Assembly: GCA_947495135.1 (NCBI GenBank)
Contig: CANLXN010000001.1
Span: forward strand, 62,001-126,000
Direction of reading: 5' to 3'
DNA: 64,000 nt
Source of the DNA: an uncultured Flavobacteriaceae bacterium
GTDB lineage: Bacteria > Bacteroidota > Bacteroidia > Flavobacteriales > Flavobacteriaceae
Position 1 is the stretch's first letter; the number at the start of each line of letters is the position of its first letter. The translations under genes and the position numbers were made by a program. Under the pieces are notes generated by a model, which was not told the DNA's origin, did not search any database, and was given only the letters and a program-made list of their open reading frames with translations. This document shows, piece by piece, positions 14,670-22,434 of this stretch.

Positions 14670-16331
14670 ATGAAACCAATTTACCTCCTACTATTTTTAT
14701 CTATTTCATTTACGTCATTTTCTCAAAGCTATTTTCAGAAAAAACCAGAAGCAAAACCTATTTCCAATAGAAGCAATGTTCAAGTTCCAATAACTGCCAC
14801 TATAGGCTATCAGGGATATGAGGAAACACAGGATTATTTTGGTGAAGGAGAATATGAAATCTTCTTTGATACTGGAAATCAGGTATTGGACAATCCAATT
14901 ATCGTTTTAGATGGATTTGATCCAGGAGATTCTAGAAGCATTGGGGCTTTGTACAATAGCCTTAGTTTTGGAGGAGATAACATGGCGGATATTTTAAGGG
15001 ATGAAGGTTACGATATAGTAATATTGAACGCTCCGCAATACACAACAGATGGAAAGAATATCGATGGAGGAGCAGATTATATCCAGCGAAATGCCATGGT
15101 CTTGGTAGAACTCATTAATGAAATCAACGCCCAAAAGGTAGGCAATGAAGAATTGGTTGTTTTAGGGCCTAGTATGGGCGGACTTATAGCTAGATACGCC
15201 TTGGCTTATATGGAGCAGAACTCCATCGAGCATCAAACGCGTTTATATATTTCGTTCGATTCTCCACATCTTGGGGCTAACATTCCAATTAGTTTGCAAT
15301 ACCTTATTAATTATTTGGCAGAGGGAATAGGAGATGCAGATGCACAGGCTATTGTAGCTAACGTACTCAACTCACCAGCGGCAAAAGAAATGTTGATAGA
15401 TCACCTGTTGGGACATTTGTTGAATGGTTCCACTTTTGAGCAAGATCCCGCTTTATTATTGCCATTGGGAGCACCTAATTTTAGAGATGCGTTCCAGGCC
15501 GAATTAGATGCGCTCGGCTTTCCAGCAAACGTTAGAAATGTGAGTATGATTAATGGAAGCGGAATAGGAGCCACCACTGGTACTGCTGGAATGCAGGTGG
15601 TAGATACCAACGTAGACATTGGTGCAGGAATAACGACAGATATTACCTTAAATTTTGTGCCAGAGGCATCCCAAACAGCGCAGGTAACTAAGGTTGAAAC
15701 GTTTTTAATTGGTGTTCCCGTAGCTTTATTTACTGCCAATGCAGAATCTCCTTCCACTGGAGACGGAGTAGATAGTGCTCCTGGTGGGATTTCTAGTATT
15801 TCTACTGCCCTAGGAGACGGAGGAGGTAATCAGGTAATTATCGATTTCATTGCTGCTCTTGATCAAGATGAGTATAATTTTATTCCAACAATTAGTGCAT
15901 TAGCTATTGAGAATGAGGCAGACTGGTTTGCTATTCCAGATATTGGAGGCACACATACTTCCGCTTTTGTAAATACACACATTCCAGATGAAAACGAGTC
16001 GCATACACAAATTACTCAAGCTGGGGCAGAATTTGCCTTAACCGAAATTAGGGATGGAGACCTTGGTATAGGAGAAGTGAATAACTCGTATGCTGTTCAG
16101 TTAGATCGTAATCCAGTAGGAGGTAGTATCGATCTTATTTTGGATGGGAATGTTTCCTTCAGAAATTTGAACATCGAAGTGTTTTCTGTTTCAGGGCAAA
16201 GGTTAATGTCTACTGCAATAACAAATCCGAACACCCGAATAAATCTAAAGCACTCGCTCAGCTCTGGCGTATACTTTTTAAATATAAATGCTCAAACTGC
16301 TAGTTATAATCTGAAATTTCTGGTAAAATAA
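14670..16331 (+). CDS. Secreted alpha/beta hydrolase (lipase/PGAP1-like) with T9SS sorting domain
   Basis: This 553-residue protein has a signal peptide (to about residue 19, ending SFSQ). Next comes an alpha/beta-hydrolase core whose nucleophile is S168 in GPSMGGLIARYAL, preceded by a DGFDPGD segment and followed by DSPHLGANIP, as in DUF676/PGAP1-like esterases. A likely catalytic histidine lies in GTHTSAF or NESHTQ near 430-450. The last 80 residues form a type A T9SS sorting domain with IEVFSVSGQRL and SSGVYFLNI and end in KFLVK, so the enzyme should be exported to the surface or medium. Substrate (a lipid or other ester) is inferred from the fold only. Confidence 0.85.
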   Translation: MKPIYLLLFLSISFTSFSQSYFQKKPEAKPISNRSNVQVPITATIGYQGYEETQDYFGEGEYEIFFDTGNQVLDNPIIVLDGFDPGDSRSIGALYNSLSFGGDNMADILRDEGYDIVILNAPQYTTDGKNIDGGADYIQRNAMVLVELINEINAQKVGNEELVVLGPSMGGLIARYALAYMEQNSIEHQTRLYISFDSPHLGANIPISLQYLINYLAEGIGDADAQAIVANVLNSPAAKEMLIDHLLGHLLNGSTFEQDPALLLPLGAPNFRDAFQAELDALGFPANVRNVSMINGSGIGATTGTAGMQVVDTNVDIGAGITTDITLNFVPEASQTAQVTKVETFLIGVPVALFTANAESPSTGDGVDSAPGGISSISTALGDGGGNQVIIDFIAALDQDEYNFIPTISALAIENEADWFAIPDIGGTHTSAFVNTHIPDENESHTQITQAGAEFALTEIRDGDLGIGEVNNSYAVQLDRNPVGGSIDLILDGNVSFRNLNIEVFSVSGQRLMSTAITNPNTRINLKHSLSSGVYFLNINAQTASYNLKFLVK

Positions 16332-16373
16332 TCGTAGGGTTATGGATGGATATACGTATTTGAAGGAAGAATG

Positions 16374-16410
16374 ACAAAGTTTTTCATCCTTCGAAAACTT
16401 TGTTCTTTTC
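16374..16410. terminator. Bidirectional terminator between the T9SS hydrolase and rlmH
   Basis: ACAAAGTTTT (16374-16383) pairs with AAAACTTTGT (16394-16403) around a ten-base loop. A T-rich run follows on the plus strand. It lies between convergent genes and can serve both. Confidence 0.7.
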
Positions 16411-16440
16411 TCCTTATTTCAATTTTCCATCAACCATCAA

Positions 16441-16914
16441 CTACCTATGATGATAGGGTTCATTTTTTAAGATCGTAAAGGCGCGATAAACCTGTTCAAT
16501 AAAAAATAAACGAACCATTTGATGTGAAAATGTCATTTGCGATAGGGAAACTTTGCCATTAGAGCGTTGATAAATTTGGTCACTAAAACCATATGGACCA
16601 CCAATTACAAAGACTAGGTTTTTTAATCCGCTATTCATCTTTTTCTGAAGGTATTCACTAAACCCTACAGAGTCGAAAGTCTTTCCGTTTTCATCTAAAA
16701 GAATAAGTGTGTCGCTGGGAGCAAGCCTTTTTAGGATTTCTTGTCCTTCCAATAATTTTTGTTGCGCCTCGCTCAGGTTTTTAGCTTTCTTAATATCTGG
16801 AATGATGTCTACAACAAAAGGAACATAATGCTTAAGACGCTTGGTGTATTCTTCGATGAGGTTATTAAGATTCTTATCGTCGGTTTTTCCTATGGCGAGT
16901 AAGCTTATTTTCAT
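16441..16914 (-). CDS. rlmH: 23S rRNA pseudouridine(1915) N3-methyltransferase
   Basis: RlmH methylates pseudouridine 1915 in helix 69 of 23S rRNA on the assembled ribosome, using S-adenosylmethionine. The 157-residue length and motifs are standard. They are the N-terminal MKISLLAIGKT, LLDENGK near residue 74, the glycine-rich cofactor loop FVIGGPYGF near 102, and the C-terminal SHQMVRLFFIEQVYRAF and NEPYHH. The SPOUT knot is therefore complete. Expressed convergently with the hydrolase gene and divergently from the GH9 gene. Confidence 0.97.
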   Translation of the reverse strand: MKISLLAIGKTDDKNLNNLIEEYTKRLKHYVPFVVDIIPDIKKAKNLSEAQQKLLEGQEILKRLAPSDTLILLDENGKTFDSVGFSEYLQKKMNSGLKNLVFVIGGPYGFSDQIYQRSNGKVSLSQMTFSHQMVRLFFIEQVYRAFTILKNEPYHHR

Positions 16915-17097
16915 AGCGTAAATATACGATGTTGATTTGAAATCTAGTTAGCAGAATGATGGGGTCTATGAGGTCGCTAAGGATCTATTCCTTGGAGGTA
17001 ATTCTTCTTTAATAAGGACTTGTTTCAGGTAGATTCTATGTTAAATATTTATAAATCAGCTATTAGTGGGTCACCCAATAAGGTTATTTCTTATCTT

Positions 17098-17119
17098 TAG
17101 GATAAAAATTACTATCCTA
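17098..17119. promoter_or_regulatory. Inverted repeat overlapping the GH9 start codon
   Basis: TAGGATA (17098-17104) and TATCCTA (17113-17119) form a perfect 7-bp inverted repeat whose right arm contains the A of the start codon. A TATCTTTA near-match to the -7 box overlaps the left arm, and a GGGTCACCC palindrome lies about 30 bases further upstream. The arrangement would suit an operator or a translation-blocking hairpin; no regulator is identified. Confidence 0.4.
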
Positions 17120-19227
17120 TGAAAAAGCTATTATCCCCACTGGCTTTCCTTGCCATCCCCTTTTCTATTTTTGCCCAAGACATTAGTCAGTTTATTCATG
17201 TCGATCAATTTGGCTACGCATCCGCATCAAATAAAGTAGCTGTATTGAGTAACCCTGAAATTGGATACAATAACAGTCTAAGTTATTCACCACCCGCAAT
17301 TATGGAGCTCAGAAATGCGTCAAACGACGCAGTTGTATTAAGTGCCGCCCCTCAGACTTGGTCTGGAGGAGCCATACACTCGCAATCTGGTGATAGCGGT
17401 TGGTGGTTTGACTTTTCTTCGGTTACAGCGCCTGGAGATTATTACGTCTTTGATGCTTCCAACGATGAGCGTTCTGGATCTTTTTCAATAGGTGACGGAA
17501 TTTATAACGATGTACTAAAAACGGCTGGTCGTGCTTTCTTTTATAATCGCTGTAATTTTCCAAAAGAGGAGCCTTTCGCTCAAGGATGGGATGACGGACA
17601 AAATTTTGATAACCCCCTTCAGGATTTTAATGTGAGATTTATTGAAGACCCCAGCAATGCGTCCTTAGAAAAAGATTTGTCTGGTGGTTGGTTCGATGCG
17701 GGAGATTATAATAAATATGTCACATTCACCAACAAGACCCTTCATAATCTGCTTTCAGCTTATGAAGAAAATCCGCAGGCGTTTGGAGACGATTGGAATA
17801 TACCCGAGTCTGGAAACAATATTCCAGATCTTATCGACGAGATTAAATGGGAGTTAGATTGGTTAATGAAAATGACCAATCCAGACGGAAGTACGCATAT
17901 AAAAATGGGGAGTCAAAACTATTCGGAAAACACAAGTTCACCACCCAGTGCCAATACCGATCAGCGTTTTTATGGTCCAACTTGTTCTTCTGCTTCCATT
18001 GCGATTGCCGGAATTTTTAGTCATGCAGCCAAGGTTTTTGGAGGGTTTTTCGAGTTTGAATCGTATGCCAGTGAGCTACAGGAAACAGCAATTACAGCCT
18101 ACAATTACAGCAAATCCTTTATTGATACGAATACTTTGGAAACCGATTGTGACGATGGTAGCATTGTTGCAGGAGATGCAGATCTGGATGCCGATTCTCA
18201 AAAGGCGCAGTTTTTAATGGCAGCAGTCTATCTATTTGAACTCACAGGCGATAGCAGTTACAACGATTATATAACTGGGAATGTTATTTATTTAGAGCAG
18301 ATAAGCACCGGTTTCTGGGGGCCTTATTTTGCAGAAGTTAATGATGCCTTAATTAATTACACAACGCTTAGCAACTCCACAAATTCGACAGTAGCACTTA
18401 TTGAAAACTCTTTTTCAGATATGATAACCAACAACTACGATCAGTTTTTTGGTCTCTCTACAGCCGATTTGTACCGAGCTCATATCCCAGATTGGTCGTA
18501 TCATTGGGGGTCGAACATGCCCAAGGCCAACTACGGAAATTTAAATAGACTTGCCATTCAATCTAATTTGGTTCCTGGTTCAAATGCTAATTTTGAAGCT
18601 TATATAGATGAAACAATTCATTATTTCCATGGCGTAAATCCTCTTGGTATGGTCTATTTGTCTAATATGTATGCGTATGGAGCAGATAGGAGTGTAAATG
18701 AGATTTACCATAGTTGGTTTTATGATGGTACCGACTACGATAATGCGATTACTTCTCCCATTGGTCCTGCGCCCGGGTTTGTTTCTGGTGGGCCCAATGC
18801 ACAATTTTCGGTGAGTACATTAGTGCCTCCTTCCGGGCAGCCTCAGCAAAAGAGTTATTTGGACTTCAATGATGGTTTTCCTAACAATTCATGGGAGATA
18901 AGCGAGCCGGCCATTTATTATCAGGCGGCGTACCTTCGGTTGTTGGCCAATCGAGTAAACGCCGAACTAATTCTTTCAACAGAAGATGTCGCTTCTAATA
19001 GTACCTTTCAGTTTTACCCTAATCCTGCAGATACTTCTATAACTATTACAGGTTTAAACGAAGAAGCGAGCTTAGAAATTTATTCTACAATAGGATCTCT
19101 TGTTTATGAAAGCAGTATCCCCGAGAGTGGGGTGGTTGATATTAGTGGCTTTTCGAACGGACTGTATTTAATGCGATTAATAACTTCAGAAGGTCGTTCT
19201 AGGACTGGGAAGTTATTGGTGGATTAA
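17119..19227 (+). CDS. Secreted glycoside hydrolase family 9 glucanase with T9SS sorting domain
   Basis: This 702-residue enzyme probably hydrolyses beta-1,4 (or mixed-linkage) glucans outside the cell. After a signal peptide (to about residue 19) comes a CelD_N-type immunoglobulin-like domain (about 25-125, with IHVDQFGY at its start). The GH9 (alpha/alpha)6 barrel follows. D193 and D196 in WFDAGDYNKY are the catalytic-base pair, YFHGVNPLGM and NEIYHSWFYDG carry the usual conserved histidine region, and E596 in SEPAIYYQAAYL is the acid. The last 75 residues are a T9SS type A sorting domain starting YPNPADTSI. No SusC/SusD pair is near, so it is not in a classical polysaccharide locus. Confidence 0.93.
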   Translation: MKKLLSPLAFLAIPFSIFAQDISQFIHVDQFGYASASNKVAVLSNPEIGYNNSLSYSPPAIMELRNASNDAVVLSAAPQTWSGGAIHSQSGDSGWWFDFSSVTAPGDYYVFDASNDERSGSFSIGDGIYNDVLKTAGRAFFYNRCNFPKEEPFAQGWDDGQNFDNPLQDFNVRFIEDPSNASLEKDLSGGWFDAGDYNKYVTFTNKTLHNLLSAYEENPQAFGDDWNIPESGNNIPDLIDEIKWELDWLMKMTNPDGSTHIKMGSQNYSENTSSPPSANTDQRFYGPTCSSASIAIAGIFSHAAKVFGGFFEFESYASELQETAITAYNYSKSFIDTNTLETDCDDGSIVAGDADLDADSQKAQFLMAAVYLFELTGDSSYNDYITGNVIYLEQISTGFWGPYFAEVNDALINYTTLSNSTNSTVALIENSFSDMITNNYDQFFGLSTADLYRAHIPDWSYHWGSNMPKANYGNLNRLAIQSNLVPGSNANFEAYIDETIHYFHGVNPLGMVYLSNMYAYGADRSVNEIYHSWFYDGTDYDNAITSPIGPAPGFVSGGPNAQFSVSTLVPPSGQPQQKSYLDFNDGFPNNSWEISEPAIYYQAAYLRLLANRVNAELILSTEDVASNSTFQFYPNPADTSITITGLNEEASLEIYSTIGSLVYESSIPESGVVDISGFSNGLYLMRLITSEGRSRTGKLLVD

Positions 19228-19336
19228 CAAGCAACACTTTTAGTCTTTTTTGAAAGGGCAGGTGAGGGCATCGTCTTTTTTTGGTGGTTTCAGATTGGGT
19301 CTTTTTATTCTTTTTGTAATGGAGTTCTAAAAAACC

Positions 19337-19362
19337 GCCCACTGCCACTGCCTACTGCCGCT
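19337..19362 (+). repeat. CACTGCC-type low-complexity spacer
   Basis: Degenerate CACTGCC/TACTGCC units lie in the 167-base gap between the GH9 gene and nadC. The rest of the gap is GT- and T-rich with no clear promoter. Same class of drifting intergenic tandem as the CATCT-type tracts. Confidence 0.5.
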
Positions 19363-19394
19363 CTTTTTCATAAATTAGCTAAAAATAAGTAGCC

Positions 19395-20252
19395 ATGATT
19401 TCTGAAAGTAAGTTCAATAAAGAGGTTGATATTATAATTGCCAATGCTATAAGAGAAGACGTTGGCGATGGCGATCATAGTTCGCTGTCGTGTATTCCCG
19501 AGGAAGCTACGGGTAAGGCAAAGTTATTGGTGAAAGACGAAGGAATTATTGCGGGAGTGGAGTTTGCGCGTCAAGTTTTTGAATACGTTGATCCAGGTTT
19601 AACCATGGACATTAAGATCAAAGATGGTAATGCGGTGAAATACGGAGATGTTTGTTTTTATGTAGAAGGAAGTTCCCAATCTATTCTGAAAGCGGAACGC
19701 CTTGTTTTAAATGCTATGCAGCGAATGAGTGCAATCGCTACTAAAACCAATGAATATGTGAAATTACTGGAAGGAACGGGTACGAAGATCTTAGATACCC
19801 GAAAAACAACACCAGGAATTCGTGCATTAGAGAAATGGGCAGTGAAGATAGGAGGAGGAGAAAATCATCGATTTGCTTTGTACGATATGATCATGCTTAA
19901 AGACAACCATATCGATTTTTGCGGAGGTATTACCAAAGCTATTGATAAAACCAAGCAATATTTAGTGGAGGGAAACATGGATTTGAAAATTATTGTGGAA
20001 GCTAGAAGCTTGGATGAGATCAAGGAGATTCTGCAAAATGAGGGTGTTTATCGTATTTTAATTGATAATTTCAATTATGAAGACACAAGAACGGCAGTTC
20101 AATTAATTGGAGATAAATGTCTCACCGAGTCCAGTGGTGGAATAACTTTGGAAACTGTTCGTAAATATGCCGAGTGCGGAGTAGACTATATTTCGAGTGG
20201 AGCACTTACACATTCTGTTTATAATCTAGATCTTAGTTTAAAGGCAGTTTAA
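19395..20252 (+). CDS. nadC: Nicotinate-nucleotide pyrophosphorylase (carboxylating)
   Basis: NadC converts quinolinate and phosphoribosyl pyrophosphate to nicotinate mononucleotide, the last step of the de novo branch to NAD. The 285-residue length is normal. Motifs seen are EDVGDGDHSS near residue 17, ERLVLNAMQRMS near 101, LDTRKTTPGIR near 131, GGGENHRFALYDMIMLKDNH near 150-169, EARSLDE near 200 and SSGGITLE near 247. The stop codon overlaps the start of the following yihY-family gene by one base, an order common in flavobacteria. Confidence 0.97.
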   Translation: MISESKFNKEVDIIIANAIREDVGDGDHSSLSCIPEEATGKAKLLVKDEGIIAGVEFARQVFEYVDPGLTMDIKIKDGNAVKYGDVCFYVEGSSQSILKAERLVLNAMQRMSAIATKTNEYVKLLEGTGTKILDTRKTTPGIRALEKWAVKIGGGENHRFALYDMIMLKDNHIDFCGGITKAIDKTKQYLVEGNMDLKIIVEARSLDEIKEILQNEGVYRILIDNFNYEDTRTAVQLIGDKCLTESSGGITLETVRKYAECGVDYISSGALTHSVYNLDLSLKAV

Positions 20253-21202
20253 TGAGTTCTGCGATAGAAGAGAAGTTACTAAGCATTCCAGTGGTAAGAA
20301 CACTGGTGAAATTGCTGAAGCTTATTATTCTACCTGGATTTAACGGACTCTCATTATATCATTTACTTGAAATTTATATTGCGGGGATCATAGAGGGGAC
20401 ATTTTCGTCTAGGGCCAGTTCAGTCGCTTACAGCTTTTTTATTGCATTATTTCCTTTTCTTTTATTCATCTTGAACTTAGTCCCGAAAATTCCCATCGCT
20501 AATTTTCAGGAGCGCTTTCTTATATTTATTCTGAAGTATCTCCCTGCGCAAACAAAAGATTTCTTTTATCCAGTGGTGCAGGATATCGCACTTAACCCGA
20601 GGGACAGTTTACTATCTTTTACGCTACTATTAACCTTGTTCCTTGCTGCGAATGGAGTAAATTCAATATTTAGTGCCTTTGAATACTCGGTTCATGTTAG
20701 GATCAATAGAAATTTTTTTAGACAGTATTTTATTGCTTTAGGTGTTTCTATTCTTTTGGCATTGTTGTTGTTAATAACGGTAGGAGTGATACTGTATGGT
20801 GAATATGCCATCAGTGAATTAAAGGGAGGTAGCTATATTAGCGATGATGTTTTTTGGATCAATGCCCTGCAATTTATAGTTTCATTTATATTAATTTACA
20901 TCATAGTGGCGACATTGTATTATTTTGGAACAAAAGAAGGAAGGGCTTCACGATTCTTTTCGATAGGAGCGTTAATGACTACTTTACTATTTGTGTTAAC
21001 CACCTATTTGTTTGGTATTTATATTGATAATTTTAGTAACTACAACGAGTTATATGGATCAATTGGTGCCCTTTTAATTATGATGTTTTATATTTGGATC
21101 AATTCAAACTTGTTATTGCTGGGATTCGAATTAAATATTTCCCTGCAACGTTTAAAAGATAATTCAATAATTAATCCCGGTAATTTTCCGGATAAACTTT
21201 AA
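20252..21202 (+). CDS. YihY/BrkB family inner-membrane protein
   Basis: This 316-residue membrane protein has about six helices. The family pattern is clear: SSRASSVAYSFFIALFPFLLF near residue 50-70, the ANGVNSIFSAF segment near 132, a long hydrophobic region at 150-190, and LYGSIGALLIMMFYIWINSN near 270. Members of the BrkB/YihY family are widespread envelope proteins with no settled function; the old name ribonuclease BN for E. coli YihY was a mistake. It is translationally coupled to nadC. Confidence 0.93.
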   Translation: MSSAIEEKLLSIPVVRTLVKLLKLIILPGFNGLSLYHLLEIYIAGIIEGTFSSRASSVAYSFFIALFPFLLFILNLVPKIPIANFQERFLIFILKYLPAQTKDFFYPVVQDIALNPRDSLLSFTLLLTLFLAANGVNSIFSAFEYSVHVRINRNFFRQYFIALGVSILLALLLLITVGVILYGEYAISELKGGSYISDDVFWINALQFIVSFILIYIIVATLYYFGTKEGRASRFFSIGALMTTLLFVLTTYLFGIYIDNFSNYNELYGSIGALLIMMFYIWINSNLLLLGFELNISLQRLKDNSIINPGNFPDKL

Positions 21203-21224
21203 AATCAAACTTAAATAACTACTT

Positions 21225-21788
21225 ATGAAAAATTTATTATTAGCTTTTGTTGCCGTACTAAGTCTTAATGTTGCAACCGCCCAGACCGAGGTAGGAGCAG
21301 TGACTTTACCCAATACTGTCAATTTTGGAGGTGAAGAATTAGCTCTCAATGGAGCGGGGATTCGTAAGAAGGCGATGGTGTTAAAATTATATTCTGCCGG
21401 TTTGTACATGAATAAGAAATCGAGTGATGCAAATGCCATTATTAACGCCGATGAGAACATGGCTATCAAACTCCATATCACTTCTGGTTTTGTGTCTAGC
21501 GAAGCAATGAGTGAAGCGGTTCTAGATGGATTTGACGCTTCAATGGGAGGGAATACTTCTTCATTGTCTTCGGAGATCAAAGAATTTATTGGTTTCTTTA
21601 GTGACGAGATTGTCGAAAATAATATTTTCGACATTACTTACCAATCTGGTAAAGGGGTAGTGGTATACAAAGGAGGAAAAGAACTTGGAACCGTGAAAGG
21701 AATGGCCTTTAAAAAAGCTTTATTCGGAATATGGTTAGGAAAAGACCCAGCAGACTCTAAGTTGAAGAAGGGATTACTAGGTAAATAA
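21225..21788 (+). CDS. Secreted chalcone-isomerase-like domain protein
   Basis: This 187-residue protein has a signal peptide ending ATAQ at about residue 20. The mature part matches the bacterial CHI-like fold: LNGAGIRKKAMVLKLYSAGLY near 43-62, a middle segment MAIKLHITSGFVSSEAMSEA, and a C-terminal FKKALFGIWLGKDPADSKLKKGLLG that closes the fold. Bacterial members lack flavonoid isomerase activity as far as known and are thought to bind a lipid or small hydrophobic ligand. It follows yihY by 22 bases and may be in the nadC operon. Confidence 0.88.
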   Translation: MKNLLLAFVAVLSLNVATAQTEVGAVTLPNTVNFGGEELALNGAGIRKKAMVLKLYSAGLYMNKKSSDANAIINADENMAIKLHITSGFVSSEAMSEAVLDGFDASMGGNTSSLSSEIKEFIGFFSDEIVENNIFDITYQSGKGVVVYKGGKELGTVKGMAFKKALFGIWLGKDPADSKLKKGLLGK

Positions 21789-21811
21789 TTGTTTAATTGA
21801 CTTATTCTTAT

Positions 21812-22252
21812 ATGATCTATCCCAAACTCTTTTTAAGTACCCTAATTTTACTTGTAATGGGAGTCTCTGTAAATGCTCAGGACGTCTTTGGAAAGTGGAA
21901 AACGGTAGACGACATCACTGGAGAAGTGAAATCGATTGTTGAAATTTATGAGGTAAAAGGCAAGGTTTATGGAAAAGTTTCTGAGATTCTTGACCCTAAA
22001 GCACCTAAAAACCCTACTTGCGACGAGTGTACAGGAAAAGATAAAGGGAAACCTATTCTTGGATTAGAGTTCATCAAAGGTTTAGAGAAAGATGGAGATG
22101 AATATAGTGGAGGAAAAATACTAGATCCTGAGAACGGAAAGCTATATAAATGCTATATCACGCTTGAAGAAGACGATAAGCTAAAAGTACGCGGTTACAT
22201 TGGCTTCGCTTTATTGGGCAGGACTCAATATTGGTATAGAGTAAATCCATAA
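21812..22252 (+). CDS. Secreted DUF2147 family protein
   Basis: From ATG 21812 the protein has 146 residues and a signal peptide (MIYPKLFLSTLILLVMG, cleaved after NAQ). An in-frame TTG at 21797 would add five residues before the signal peptide and was not used. The DUF2147 features are seen: FGKWKTVDDITGEVKSIVEI, a CDECTGKDKGKPILG loop with two cysteines, GGKILDPENGKLYKCYI, and a final KVRGYIGFALLGRTQYW. The fold is lipocalin-like and the ligand unknown. It ends the run of genes at a strong terminator. Confidence 0.9.
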   Translation: MIYPKLFLSTLILLVMGVSVNAQDVFGKWKTVDDITGEVKSIVEIYEVKGKVYGKVSEILDPKAPKNPTCDECTGKDKGKPILGLEFIKGLEKDGDEYSGGKILDPENGKLYKCYITLEEDDKLKVRGYIGFALLGRTQYWYRVNP

Positions 22253-22271
22253 TTTGTTTATAAATTAAAAG

Positions 22272-22304
22272 AAAGGCTGCTTCATTATCGAGCAGCCTTT
22301 TTTA
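22272..22304 (+). terminator. Terminator after the DUF2147 gene
   Basis: AAAGGCTGCT (22272-22281) pairs perfectly with AGCAGCCTTT (22291-22300), nine-base loop, then TTT. Confidence 0.9.
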
Positions 22305-22434
22305 ATTTAGTCCCGTGATCTGAATGTTTGTCAAGATCAGTAAGTATCGAATAAGGTGGCAATTGTAACCATTGAGATATTTTACTTATCAACTATCAGT
22401 CCAACTTAAATTCTTATAAATTAGCGCTCATAAT

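Noticed and set aside
17119-19227. Polysaccharide utilisation locus around GH9
   Set aside because: No SusC/SusD pair, sensor or other glycoside hydrolase lies nearby.
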